46,408 nucleotides of DNA, from NCBI GenBank assembly GCA_027946555.1, contig JAPEVC010000263.1:1-46408 (forward strand), read 5' to 3'. This document shows, one piece after another, positions 11,582 to 23,435 of the stretch. A program made the position numbers and the translations under genes. Origin of the DNA: Gnomoniopsis sp. IMI 355080. Its lineage: Eukaryota > Ascomycota > Sordariomycetes > Diaporthales > Gnomoniaceae. The notes under the pieces were generated by a model that was not told the origin of the DNA, did not search any database, and saw only the letters and a program-made list of their open reading frames with translations. Numbering within the stretch: the stretch's first letter is position 1; each line of letters starts with the position of its first letter.

Positions 11582-14500
11582 TCAAGCCAGCCACTCGGCA
11601 ACCCACTTCTGTACCCACTGTGAACTGACAGCTTCCGTAGTATGCAGCGTGGCGCTGCGCGCGGAAGCCTGCTCAACATCCATAGGTGGCGTTTTCGACG
11701 GCTCCTCAGCAGCACATGTCGGCTCTGCGTCCCATAGATAGTTCCTGTAAAACTCAAGCAACTTGATGGCGGGGTTCGTGATTGCTCCGTCTCCCGTATC
11801 CTTGGCCGCGGCCTCATCCAGCCTCTCCAACCACGTAGCTGGCGCGACTACCTCCGGTGCGCGACCAGGTCCCAGCAACGTCTTTGCCGCGTCGACGATG
11901 GACGGAAGGATCTTGTCCCAAGTCGTGGTGTGGGGATTGCGCAGGTTGTATACCCGTGCATGACCAGTCTCTTGCGATCCGGACTCGGCCTGAGGTTCGA
12001 CGAGGTCGACCAAGACATCAGCCAGCAGATCCACTGGAAGCCAGTCAATCACAAAGAACTGCGACCCAAGGTTATCTGGGAGATAGCCCATCGACAGAGA
12101 CCCTATGACCAGGCTAGGAAGCCATTCCTTACGGTTCCATTCACCGCCTGGCAAACGAACGGCACCAGCCACTTGGCCGACGCGAGCGATGGTAACGGGA
12201 ACGCCCAGTTTCTGCGCCGCAGTCTCGCAAAGCAGCTCGGAGAGGAACTTGCTCCGCGCGTAGCCATTCGTGTCGGGGGCCTCAGCCAAGGTGAGTACTT
12301 TCTCAGGAGCGGGACGACTCTTCCCCGTTGCTACGGCGCTGACTGATGAGATGAAGACGAAGCGTGCTGGGTCACCCGAGGTGGTTTCTACGGATAGGCG
12401 GAGAAGGTTTACCAGCCCGACGAATTGTGGGCGGAAGGCGGTGAGCCGCAGGTTGAAGTTGACGGGCCACGCGTTGTGGATGATGAGGCTGATTTGAGTC
12501 GACAATTTGTGGTACATCGCCTCGTCAAGTCCGAGGCGAGGCTGACTGAGATCGGCTTGAAGGAATGTGACACGTTCGTCCAAGTCTGCCACGCTCAGTC
12601 CTCGCTCAACCATGCGAATCTCCTGAGCGGCACGCCCGCCATCTTGGGAACGGTTGAGGCAGTACACATGGCTAATACCCGGTCTATCCAGCAAAGCGCG
12701 CAAGAGATATGTGCCAATAGTACCGGTAGAACCAGTCAAGAGCGCGGTAGCCGACTCGTCCTTGATGGTCAGGGTGCCAACTTCGAGCGGCTTTGACTTT
12801 GGGATCTGCTCGATGAGCGCGCGGTGTGCGGCCAACAAGGGCGCCATCAGCAAAGCGTCGCTCTCTTCCTGGACATCGCCCTGCTTCAAGAGCGCCGCGC
12901 TCAGTTGAGCCACCGTCGGGTTCGAGTAGATTGTAGATAAGCCGAGATCAGGACGGTGCAAGCCACGTCGGAGGATCCGGATCAGGCGAAGTGCCATGAG
13001 GGAGTCCATGCCATGCTCGAAGAATGTGCCAGTGGTGTATGCGTCGTCCGAGTACGGCCATTCCGTCACGCTGCACACACTCTGGCGAATGAACTGAGCA
13101 ACACTAGCCGCATCCGTGAGATCCAATGCCTCGCCGAGGCTCGTCTCGTCATCCACGACGACATCAGCATTCGCATACAGCGTCTCGATTTCAGCGGAGT
13201 ACTGCTGAATGCTTCCTGCGCGCTGGATCGTGCCCTTGCCGGCTCGGATCAGAGGCCGATCCACCACGAGAATCAGCGCCTTCTCAACCCGTGCATGAGC
13301 CGGCGCGACGGCGTTGGCTTCCTGCACGCTCGGCCACACCTTCTCGATCAACGCCGCCTGCTCGGCCGTACTCAGGGTGCTACCGCCCGACAACACAGCC
13401 GGCTCGATGAGCAGAGCGGCTTGGAACCGCTGGTTTCCAATGACCAACGCGCCGGTCAGCTCGCGGTTTTGGGCCACGATGTGCTGCTCCATTGATACGG
13501 GATTGGTCTTCTCGCCGTTGAGGAAGACGATGATGTCGTCTGCGCGGCCACGCCAGACCCAAGTATCTGCGACGCTGGGGTGGGGTTGGAAGAGATCCTT
13601 GGTACGATATTCAGTAAGATGTCGCTGGTCTCTGATGGCAAAGGTGGTGTTGGGGTATTTATCGTCCTTCCGGACGACGAATTCGTACATCCCGTCAGCA
13701 GCAGAGACAGGATCGAAGGCCGCGCCAACTGTATGGTGGAAGGAAATGTAGCGCCAGTCCTGTGGGCCAAGGCCGGCGGGGATGAGCTGATGCGGAATAC
13801 CAACTTCAGAAGCTCCCCACCAGCATCTCAGAGGGATTTGCGCGTTGACGATGTCGCCGATGGCCTGGGGCAGGTCGCCACCAATGTAAAGAAGTAGGCG
13901 GAGATGCTTTGCGCAGTATGCAAGCTGGTCCGGGTTCTGCGCCAGGTCTGCGACGACTGACGGGACGAGCATGGCTATCTCGGCCGGCGTGTTCTTCAGG
14001 GCCTCGACGAGTCCGTGAGCGGACACGATGCCCACTGCGGCCGGGGCGATCGGGATGCAGCCTGCAGCGAGTGCCCAAAGCAGATATTGCAAGATGCCCG
14101 CACCCTTATCAACGGTCAGTTTGGGGCTATGTCACGTCGCCGTGGATGCTGTCATGGGTTGAAGGGCATCCTTACATGGAAAGGTGGCAAAGTCACAATT
14201 ACTCGTTTCCCGGCGATGAGCTGTTGGATTGATATCGCGCCCTCTGGAAGAGGGAGGTCTTGACTAGCGTTGGCGTGGTGTCGAACGATGGCTTCCTGTG
14301 TTACCACAACAGGTTTGGGCATCCCAGTTGATCCGGAGGTATGCCTATGCCGAATGTTCGAGTCAGCTCCTTGGACGACGAGAAACATTATTGAACTGTG
14401 GGAGTCCAAAAGACCTACATGATGAAGTAGGGGTCCCAACGCCCCGCCTCGAAGGACTTGTCATACGCGAACACCGGATACGTCTCCCTCAGCAGTACGT

Positions 14501-15124
14501 CCAGGCTCGGAATTGTCAGGCAGCGTGGCTTGACAAACTCAAGAATGGGCATGACTGGAGGTGGCCTTGGGTCCGTCGTAATGACACTTCGGCAATTCAG
14601 GGCGTTAAAGAGCGACCGATGGGCAGCCGGGCTGTTGCGAGGAGAGGTGAGGAACAACTGTTGAATCATTAGAAGCAGACTTCCCGAGTGGAGGCAGGAG
14701 ATATAGGGGTTTGTTATGTACCGCATAGCCGGCCTTGATGGCAGCAAGAATCATGGCAGTCAGTCGGACGTCGTTGGGTCCAACATAGGTCAGGACTTCT
14801 GGCCCGCTGCCATCTTGGCTGTCTTGACCCCTTCCGAGCTCCTTCACAACCCACAATGTCAGACCGTTGACGATATTAGCCAGCTGGGCATAGCTGATTG
14901 TGCGGAATCCCGCGTTGTAGGAATCACTGGCCTGGCGTTGTGTTAAAATAGACCTGCACAGGGATAATTCGAAATTCTTATAGGACATCGATGAGTCTCA
15001 GCTACAACTGGTTGGTACTCACCACAGGCCACAGGCCATAGGACGCATCGGGGCGTTCCCGAGCAAGACGGTCAACAAGTTGGGGCCATAATTCAGTGAG
15101 TCGATTGTCAGAATTGGTGGCCAT
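11582..15124 (-). CDS. NRPS-like A-T-R enzyme (adenylation, thiolation, thioester reductase)
   Basis: Stand-alone adenylate-forming reductase: activates a carboxylic acid as its AMP ester, loads it on the phosphopantetheine arm, and releases it by NAD(P)H reduction to an aldehyde or alcohol. Five exons (15023-15124, 14722-14931, 14419-14657, 14176-14344, 11582-14104) keep phase and give 1080 aa, usual for the class. The A domain starts LTELWPQLVDRLARERPDA, has the AMP loop HTSGSTGMPKP (about 185-195), WWGASEVG, the hinge region GRADDIIVFLNGEK, and the A10-type Lys in GKGTIQR. The carrier domain has FFEHGMDSLMALRL, with Ser near 608. The reductase has the Rossmann loop TGSTGTIGTYLL (about 698) and a catalytic Tyr-x3-Lys, NGYARSKF (855/859). 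There is no condensation domain. No tailoring enzyme or transcription factor lies next to it. The substrate cannot be read from sequence by eye. Confidence 0.93.
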
Positions 15125-17072
15125 GACAAATAAATCGCAAATTGGGAACTAAGCGTCCGACAATTGGTGGCTAGACTATCAAGGTGTTTTTGCAAGCAAA
15201 GGATCGTTGGAGACAGCCGTGATAGTGACTCCTTCAAGCTTTCGATGTGCCTCTTGAGTCTTGACTCTTCAAGACAAATGATAGGGTGTGGGAACGTCGC
15301 TGATAAGGTATTTAATGAGGACTCATCGTCATGAGCCCAGGTCCTTTTGTTGCCAAAAATCGATTTGAGGCCGCGGAATCTGCGGCTTCCTGTTGGTACG
15401 TCCAACTGGCCATCAACTCATCCACATCTGATTCTGCTTACATTGCTGCAGGATAATGTCGTACTGCAGCCAACAGGAGTGGCGCATCACCCCCCAACTG
15501 AACACACAAAATCCGATTTTTGGGCCAACAGACGCGTATATGGAGCGCAGTAGTACCAACGATTACGAGGCTGGAAAGCTCCGTATCCACGGACCACGGT
15601 TCACGCTTCCCAGGCAAGCAGGGATATGTGGCGCCCTCGGGGCCCAACGAGCTCCAGGGCTGCCTTCGTGGAATGTCTTGTTTTGGCATCTGGCCGATAT
15701 CACTTATTCCCCAGGCAAAGTAGAGCACCTAGCTCGTCTGATACGCTGCCCAGGTGTTAGACATAATAAATGTGTTTTGCCGATATATAACGTAAAGGAC
15801 TCCAGTATTTCCCTGTTGTCAAAACACCTGGACAGATATAGCATTCTGGGGCTTCCAGCCTCGCTACCAGATGCTGCTGATGGATCCTGTGTATTGACTC
15901 GCAGCTGACGGCACATATCAGTACCTAGGTATTCTCACCATCTTAGCATTATGCACGACTCCAGCCGAGTCATGAGGTGAGAGAGATTAAATAGAAATAT
16001 ATATCACTCCCATAGTTGACTCACTCAGAGAGGCTTTACAATTAATCAAGGTCTTATTCGAAAGTAAGCAGCTTTTACTTACCGAGGTGGGCATGTCAAA
16101 TAGGTACCTAGGGCTACTTAGTACAAACAGATCTCCATCCCCACCAGCGGGATACTTTGCTAGACCTGATTTATATAGCATTGGCAAAGCTGCCCATTTA
16201 TAAGTTGCTTGTTATTCCATGTTGGGAAAGCAGTTCCAAAGTATGTAAGACTAGATAATAAAAGTGTGCACTTGAAACGCATGTCTGCAAGAAGCGAGGG
16301 CCTGCAAGACAGAGGAGCTTTTACTTAAGGAATGATTGCCTATTCAAATTGCAGTAAAGAGAATGAATATTGGTATCTAAGCAATGCTAAGAAGAGGTTG
16401 TAAAAAACAACTTACCTACAATCTAGATCTTCTGAGACTAGTGTCAGAAAGCCCTCAGAGAACTCTGTAGGTTGGACTAATTTGATTGTAAACCACCTGA
16501 TGCCAAACTATCCCTTGTATAGCTGAGTCTCCCAAATGAAATAGGCCGTTTACATTTTCAGAAATGGATTGTTTGGGCGGGGTGAGCGCGGGGTCATGTT
16601 GCTGTGTCGGGGTACTCACAAGTTATAGATGAGATACCTGTCCATATCGGAGCACACAAATTACATCTTCGAATCTTCTACTTTAGAAAATTACAGATAG
16701 GAGAATTGCCATCATAGCTGACATCACGCTGCTATTAGAACATCTTATCACTTTGGCTTCATAATGTCTAGTTTTTAACAATCTACACAGACTGACAAGT
16801 GTGCAACGCTGTATTTACTTCTGTCTGGGGATAAACACGCTAAGTGTTTTATTAGCCCGATCAGGATCAACTACACATAGCTGCCAAAAAAGGGCACAGA
16901 GATGACATCATGAGGCAGCCACAGACGGCAGGAGCTCTTGTGAGACATTGGAGGTGTTTAAAACCCCAGCTTTGCCTTCTAGCAGCCCAACCAGCTTGTG
17001 ATTCTGCCAACAACACCACAGCTTTCAAAACCCTCACAAAACCAAAATATCACCAATACCAGTCCCATCATC
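15125..17072. other. 1.9 kb gene-poor, AT-rich stretch
   Basis: Starts as the promoter of the NRPS-like gene. A 150-codon plus-strand frame (15456-15908) has no recognised motif. From about 15.9 kb it becomes AT-rich with many stops in all frames. Palindromic words built on CCTAGG occur at 15921-15930 and around 16103-16112. The last ~150 nt before 17073 are C/A-rich and look like the leader of the next gene. Confidence 0.45.
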
Positions 17073-17550
17073 ATGTCCGGAAACTCCAGTGTCGGCAACG
17101 CCGCTGTTTACGAGGCAGGCGACCAGCGCAATGCCCCCGACGCAGAGAAGCCAGAGAACCAGGCCGAACGCTATGAGGAGGGCAAGCAGAACTCTCACCT
17201 CGAGAACGACTCCAGTCAGTCTTGTCTCCCCGCTGCCACATCATCATCATCATTTCCACTTTTAATTTCAACAGATTCTTGAATTAACACAGCGTTCCCA
17301 CACAACAGAGGACGAGCGCAGCATAGCTAATCGTCTCGCGGCTGCCCACGACCAGAACGACCCCGCTGACGGCAGCGGCAAGGTCAAGAGCGCCGAAACG
17401 CGTGCTGGAGAGCATGACCCAACGCTGCCGGCCAGAATGCACGGCAACGAGCCCTCTCGCGGCGCCAAGGTCGACAAGAAGATTGACGACGAGGAGGCCG
17501 AGATCATCCGGCGTATGGATGAGAGCAAGGCTGCTAAGAAAGGCCACTAA
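17073..17550 (+). CDS. Small hydrophilic LEA-like fungal protein
   Basis: Exons 17073-17214 and 17309-17550 with a 94-nt phase-1 intron (GTCAGT...ACAACAG) give 127 aa. The product starts MSGNSSVGNAAVYEAGDQRN and ends near HGNEPSRGAKVDKKIDDEEA. It has no hydrophobic segment, is dominated by Glu, Lys, Asp, Ala, Asn and Gln, and ends with a charged helix-forming tail. I recognise the combination of an N-terminal GNxxxYEAGDQRN box and a C-terminal HGNEPSRGAKxD box from many small fungal proteins of unknown function. Its composition resembles desiccation- or stress-linked hydrophilins; a protective role is inference only. The ATG follows the usual C/A-rich fungal leader (CCATCATCATG). It is isolated, with no operon-like neighbour. 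Confidence 0.82.
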
Positions 17551-18039
17551 GGATGTCTCTGGTGGGAGCGCATAATACCATAATCCCCGCATTGTGCGAG
17601 AGTCGCAGGGTTTAGTAAGGAGCAGAAGAGTCTCTAGGTAATTCAAAAGACGATCTTCATTTACCTATCTTTCATGTCTTTGGGCGGTGATCATGTCAAC
17701 TGCGTGACATTACACGCGTACCGACGCCATCGACTACGTACCCACCCATTGGCGTACTCGCATTGGAATCAGCATTCTCCGGCCACTCTGCCGATCAACC
17801 ATCTCTGTTTATTCAGTATTTGAGCAGATATTTGGCGGTTTTCCCAGTGTAGCCTCAGGATGAGGATCCATCAACAGTACTTGCCATAACGACAATTCTA
17901 CACATGATCTGTTTGACGACGACCACTGCTTTCTCAGATGTGGCTCCTATCGTCCAGTGAGACCTATTGGGCTTCAGGAATCAGCGGTAACGTCGTCTTC
18001 ATGCTGCCCCTCTCGTCGGACTGGCGGCCAATCACTCAA
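17551..18039. other. Convergent gap between small hydrophilic gene and CVNH-like gene
   Basis: Holds the 3' ends of the two convergent genes. No reading frame of note and no repeat was seen. Confidence 0.5.
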
Positions 18040-18872
18040 TCATCTTAATTCGCTCTCGCTATCCGGCGTCCATGGATACAAACAATCCAGTTGAGCCTTC
18101 ATCTGGCCGCACTGGAGAAATCCACCCTCGTTGCCAATGTATCTGTCTATACCTTACTGTCAGCAAGCAGAAAGCACCAATGGGACGATTCTCCCTCCTC
18201 TGAGCGAAGGACGGAGTGTAGAGTTGGGGGCAAAGCCAGCTTGGGCAGGACCACCTGGGCAGACTATACTCACTCAGGTCAACGCTCGCCAACTGCCAGT
18301 ATCCGCTGGTGTCCTGGCAGTAACATGTCATGACTGGCCCATCCCATGCGTTCTGCCGAATGGCGCAACTCTCAATATCACACAAACTCTCCAGGCTACC
18401 GTCTGTCGGCGATTCATCTTCCGCATAAGGCTCGATCCGGCCGTCCACCTACAGGCCCCCAAAAGTTACCAAGTCAGCATATAACCAGTCACAGCGTTGT
18501 AAAATCGCTTCGCACTCGAAACCCAAACTATACGATGAGGTGTACCCACATTCTTGAAGCATTCTGCCAAGCGCAACCGGTTGCATAGGTCAGGTCGCGG
18601 GCGCCCGTCGCCTTCAGTGCCGCCGTGGCACCATGCCTCGATGAATAAATCGCCACTGGAGTCTGAGATGCCGTTGCCGAGATAGTAGTCTTTTTTTGGT
18701 CGTAGAAGCGGGCGGTCAGCTAAATCTGTATTTTCTTGCGAACAAATTACGATGGAGAAAGGAGAAGAAACTCACTAGCGCAAGAGTTTGAGAAGCCCGT
18801 TCCAGCGACGACGGAGTGAATCAGAAGGACAAATGCTGCCACTATCGTGGCCTGGGCCGGTGACTCGAACAT
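18040..18872 (-). CDS. Secreted cyanovirin-N homology (CVNH)-like protein
   Basis: Assembled from four exons that keep phase: 18776-18872, 18550-18719, 18274-18448 and 18040-18146 (donors GTGAGT, GTGGGT, GTGAGT), giving 182 aa. The N-terminus MFESPAQATIVAAFVLLIHS followed by VVAGTG is a signal peptide. Two repeats of one pattern follow: an acidic or polar strand with Cys, a turn, then [VI]DLN or CFKN plus xxIGNxxG or VDGRI. The second repeat reads CDIESCAIRQNAW, MTCYCQDTSGYWQLASVDL, NRYIGNEGGFLQC. This Cys...SxxDLNxxIxNxxGxL arrangement is the CVNH fold, a fungal lectin-like domain known in stand-alone secreted and LysM-fused forms. About ten Cys in the mature part fit disulfides in an extracellular protein. 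Glycan specificity is unknown. The family call rests on the motif pattern. Confidence 0.68.
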
Positions 18873-20775
18873 TTGTGGGGTAGTCCGCGGTCCGCTTATT
18901 GATCTTTAAGATCGGTTCGGGGAGGCTTCGAGGGAGACTGTGGTGGATGATATGACCTCAGCGGATGCTCTGCCAGGTGCGGGCACGCAGATTCATGTAT
19001 CATGGTAATATAGGTACCTAGTAAGCAAGCAATCTGGAAACCTCCTCCCAAGGTCATCCAATGGACGTGAGGTCGCACAATCGGTGTACGATGGCGCCGA
19101 CCAGCTCGCTCGATGTGCGCCAAAACACCAAGAAGTCTCGCTACCTAGGCGACATTTCAATGTTTTGATCCGTGATACGTCAACGTTTCAAATCAATATA
19201 ATAGAATCTAATCGGCAAATTTGTCGCTGGAGAAGAGAAAAATGGGCGGAGTAATTGTTGTGTCACGGAGGGACAATGAAAATGGAAACACCCGAAAGCA
19301 GCATCGGATTTAATTATCTACCTAACTAGTACAGAAATGTCACGAGCAGGCTAGATTAGGATGAGCTAGCCTATTTGGGGGTTGGCGGAAGTGAATGAAC
19401 ACGCACGACTGCTAGACTTATTCAGAGCAAGCGTTGGCGTGGAAAGAATCTTGGCCAATATGAAAATGAGCAAATACCTAAGAAGGACTAGTTTTAGTAT
19501 AGGTACATACGTAAGTGGACACTGTCGGAAGCGGTGGGAGGAGGCATGTGAGAGCCTGCTTTGCACGGTGCCTATCGGGCTTACGGAGGTAACTCAGTCG
19601 CCACTAATGACCCATCACTTCTGAAAAACTGGTCCTGTTGATTTCTGGAAGACATGACGATTCGATCGTTACGAATAGCTCAAGTATGAATCGAAACCGC
19701 AAGCGATGTGTTTAGGCACTAAAGATACAGCGTCTCGGGGGAATTCAGTGTATAGGTAATTAGATAATGATCCATACCACGAGGGAAGATGATTATGTCG
19801 AGGTGTGTCAAAGTTTTTGGGATTTCTTGTCCCAGAGTGAATTAGTCCTCGATCAGACGGATTAAATTAGTATAAGGCGAAGGTCGAAACAACAGCAGCT
19901 GAAAAGCCTGGTAAACTTTTATAGATTATAATGACATCAGAGAGCGAAGCCTGCCTCGGGCCCAAGTTCAGCGTTCGTTGAGCTTTGAATAATAAGGCCA
20001 TGATGCTCTTGAAACAGCTTGGACAATCGTCTCGTAAGTACCTTTCTACTATTGTACCTGCACCGCAATTACTTACGCATGCCAACACCTTACCAAAGAA
20101 CAAACATTCACGTGGTTCATGTGTTGCAGAATTTTTGCTTTGGAGCAGAGTCCTCAGCTTGCTGGCCAGCTCTTTGGGCGGCTAGGTCCGCGATTTTCGA
20201 GACGTCGTCGATTCAGCTCATTTGCGCTCTCTGCTCCATTAGCTGATTTGGGAATTAGTACTTGTGATTTCTCAAGCTCCTTCTAGCTACGATGACATCG
20301 TACATCGTACCTAGGGACGAGTTGTTGGCCGCGTAATTATCGTTACGACACCGGAAAAAGCCTACCAGACTCAAATGGGTATGTACTGTACATACCTAAG
20401 TAACTAGACATCTGGGTAAGTCGGATCCTTGGGAGCTTAGGAAAGTCAAGCCATCGTTGTCGGAGTGTGTCTGTAGTCTTGAAGGCCTCCGGACTTCCAA
20501 AGACTTTCCGGAAACACTGCCATGCGTTTTGAATCAATTTATAGCACGCTGGCGCGGCGCTTCGATTATCTGCGCACTCAGTAGATAGGTGATGTCTCAA
20601 CACAAGCTGCTCATGATTGAAGTGGAGCCTGCAGGCCGGAGTCCGCCGCCGCTTATTAATGTTCTTCTCGTTTGACATACACTTCTCGTTCTGCTGTTCA
20701 TTGATCGCCCCTCATCGTCAAATTGATCGTACATGTGACGGCTGCTTGCATCTCATCGTAATTTCAACTGGCATT
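18873..20775. other. 1.9 kb gene-poor stretch upstream of the HET gene
   Basis: Many stops in all frames; no frame above ~110 codons and no domain. Several CCTAGG- or GTACCTAG-type palindromic words lie near 19010, 19142 and 20308. The frame that holds the HET gene stays open upstream to 20617 but without family similarity, so I treat it as leader. Confidence 0.45.
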
Positions 20776-22908
20776 ATGCTCTGCGCAGTATGTCTATGCA
20801 TGTTCCACAGAAAAGAATTCAAAGGACTCCATCACCGATGTCTCGATGACTTACTCAAAGCCGCGAGGGGTGGCTGCAAGATCTGCATTGTCCTAGCCAT
20901 GAGACGCGAATCCTGCATGCTGGGCGGCCCAGACTTACTGTTGGAAACCACAGCGAACCCGTTCCTGACATACGGTTTTTCGAGATTGACAAAGTCCTTG
21001 AGCGGCCATGGATATGTTTCTCTTATATTTGATTCGGAAATCAAGTGGCTGTCTGTTCTTGGTGAACCGAGCAACGTGATTGAACTCCATATCTCCGAGG
21101 TTAGGGAAGAGATTCCCGACTGGTACAGCAAAGTCGTCCGGTGTGCTGCCGATGACTTAGAAGTAGAGCCATGGAATGTGAGAAGAGATCATTGTCCTCT
21201 GAAAGAGATCCCAAGGAGTACCGGCCACGAGAGTGTCCTGAAAATTGCAAAGATGTGGTTGACTGACTGCGAGCGCGACCACGATTGCGTCACGGAAGAC
21301 TTTACAGAGGACCCGAAATGGTATCCTGAGCGACTGATCGATCTCACCAACCCAACCTCTCCGCGCCTGGTTGAAAAAGCGTGCACAAAACTGTCCGGTC
21401 GATACGCGACGTTGAGCCATTGTTGGGGCCCAAATCCCCGGTTTGTAAGGCTGCTGCACGACAATATCGCCAACTTTAGGGAAATTATTCCCATGGCTGA
21501 TCTGCCAAAGAGCTTCCGAGACGCCATATTTGCCTGCTCATGCTTGAGCATTCGGTATCTGTGGATTGACAGCTTGTGCATTTTGCAGGACTCGGACGCA
21601 GACTGGTTACTGCATGCGGAAGATATGGCAGCAGTTTACTCAAATTGCTGTTTGAACCTATCTTTTCTGATGGGATCGTGCCCTGAAGATGGTGGCTTTG
21701 TGGAGAGGGACACAGACTTGCTCCAGGAATGTTACGTACTCTCAAATTGGCCACAAGAAACCGACTTTCTTGCGAGTAGGGAAAACGCCGGAGAATTTTC
21801 AGAAGATCACAATGATCAACCCCCAATCAATCAGATCGAGCTCACAGACTCACGAAGACTCACTGTGTTTGCTTGGCCAGACTACACTATCGCTACGAGG
21901 TGGGACAATTACGGGCCTATCCCTTTAGCAAGCCGGGGCTGGGTGCTGCAGGAGAGAATGCTTTCTCCGCGAATATTGTATTTCGGCCGAGATCGAATTT
22001 CATGGGAATGTGGACACATCTGGTCACTGAACGAAGCACTCCCGAGCGGTATTCGAGGCACCGGACTGCATTTTGATCACTCTCCCAAAGTCCCTTTCAA
22101 TTTCGCTGGCGAGGATAGGAATTACCCACCGATCTATACGTGGTGGCAAATCGTGTCACAATACAGCCAACGCACCCTTACGTTTCCCGACAAGGACAAA
22201 CTCGTCGCATTTGGAGCAATAGCACGGAATTTTGCTGCTACCTTTGGGAGCAAGTACTGCGCAGGGCATTTCCGTCTGCATATGCCGATCGACCTAGTCT
22301 GGAGGGTCGAGAGCCAATACAAGCCGAGTGAAGGTTGCAAGCGTCGCTACCCGACGTGGAGTTGGACGAGTGTTGACCACGCCGTCTTCAACTACGCATA
22401 CATTGACGATTATCATAACGATAGGGCTTTGGCTACGGTGGAGGATGTCAAGGTGGACTTGGTTGACCCCAGCAACGAATACGGCCAGGTAAGATCCGGT
22501 GCGATCAGCATAAGGTGCCTCTTGGTCCATTGCAGAATCGTGGATAGAACGACGGTTGATTTTTCAGATACTGAAAAATGGACGCTGGGTATTCTTGGGG
22601 ACAGCGATTCTGAACAGTCATCAGAGGAACATGCATTGCCCAGGTTGCAGGCCAATTTAGACGTAAAATTAGACGAACCGGAGGAAGACCTGCCAGAAGC
22701 TATCTATTTGGCTCCAATAGCAGAGAGGGCAGCTGACGCAAGGCAGGAGATGCGTCGAGACATAATAGGAATCGTTTTGAGAAGACATAAGAACGGTCAG
22801 TATTCCAGGGTTGGACAATGGGAGTCAACATACTGGACTGACAAAGCTGTTATTGAGTACATTGATACATTATCTGTTAGGAAGGGGGTAGTCGTTACTG
22901 TGATCTAA
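20776..22908 (+). CDS. HET-domain (heterokaryon incompatibility) protein
   Basis: Single-exon gene of 710 aa. HET-domain proteins trigger or modulate allorecognition and programmed cell death after fusion of unlike hyphae; most have no assigned partner. The N-terminus has the Cys/His lead typical of the family (MLCAVCLCMFHRKEF, HHRCLDDLLKAARGGC). The HET core (about 208-310) reads YATLSHCWGPN, then DLPKSFRDAIFACSCLSIRY, LWIDSLCILQDSDADW and a DMAAVYSNCCLNLSF helix. A second block near 390-412 has RGWVLQERMLSPRILYFGRD and WECGH, and a third near 520 has YPTWSWTSVD. All the standard blocks are present in order, so it looks intact. I chose the ATG at 20776 over upstream in-frame ATGs because family similarity begins there. 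Confidence 0.92.
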   Translation: MLCAVCLCMFHRKEFKGLHHRCLDDLLKAARGGCKICIVLAMRRESCMLGGPDLLLETTANPFLTYGFSRLTKSLSGHGYVSLIFDSEIKWLSVLGEPSNVIELHISEVREEIPDWYSKVVRCAADDLEVEPWNVRRDHCPLKEIPRSTGHESVLKIAKMWLTDCERDHDCVTEDFTEDPKWYPERLIDLTNPTSPRLVEKACTKLSGRYATLSHCWGPNPRFVRLLHDNIANFREIIPMADLPKSFRDAIFACSCLSIRYLWIDSLCILQDSDADWLLHAEDMAAVYSNCCLNLSFLMGSCPEDGGFVERDTDLLQECYVLSNWPQETDFLASRENAGEFSEDHNDQPPINQIELTDSRRLTVFAWPDYTIATRWDNYGPIPLASRGWVLQERMLSPRILYFGRDRISWECGHIWSLNEALPSGIRGTGLHFDHSPKVPFNFAGEDRNYPPIYTWWQIVSQYSQRTLTFPDKDKLVAFGAIARNFAATFGSKYCAGHFRLHMPIDLVWRVESQYKPSEGCKRRYPTWSWTSVDHAVFNYAYIDDYHNDRALATVEDVKVDLVDPSNEYGQVRSGAISIRCLLVHCRIVDRTTVDFSDTEKWTLGILGDSDSEQSSEEHALPRLQANLDVKLDEPEEDLPEAIYLAPIAERAADARQEMRRDIIGIVLRRHKNGQYSRVGQWESTYWTDKAVIEYIDTLSVRKGVVVTVI

Positions 22909-23435
22909 TAGCTCAGAGTTGAGAGATTCGTATTACAAAAGTTAATAGACCTACCTGTTGTGGTAAGTACGAGTCTCAAGGGACGTTTCATGGGAGTAAT
23001 TTTTTGCGATGTAATATAGATCCTATTGTTTTGTTTACTATTGAGACCATGTCGTTGGTAGTCTACTTTTACCTAGGTATTTCGCATTACGTTATGAAAC
23101 GCATATTATTCTGATTCTGAACTTTGTCCATAGTCTGTAGCTGTCCTTGTACTCTGCTCTACGATTTACATCATTGATTGTATGATAAGTTCTTATTCCA
23201 ACTTGGAACCATAAAATTGATAAGGACTGGTTCACTTCTGAGACATCGTATGAATAGCAGAGACAGTCACATAGCGGGAAGCTATGAGGGCAAATCTTTC
23301 GGCCCAGAGATGGACATTAGAATAGTCTCTGCATGGACAATTGTTCCCAATGCATATTGGAATGTAGAATACTGATTCGCTTCAAGCTTGACTAGATGTT
23401 TTGTGAAGTTGACAACTGGGCGTCCCTTGACGGTG
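22909..23435. other. Gap after the HET gene
   Basis: AT-rich, with a palindromic word near 23070-23080. A missing first exon of the next gene could lie here, since its frame is open only back to a TGA at 23373 with no ATG before 23436. Confidence 0.4.

Noticed and set aside
15456..15908. 150-codon plus-strand open frame near the NRPS-like gene, considered as a tailoring enzyme
   Set aside because: No cofactor-binding or catalytic motif; the opposite strand is equally open.
20617..20775. N-terminal extension of the HET protein
   Set aside because: Open in frame but without family similarity; HET proteins typically begin at the Cys-rich lead that starts at 20776.
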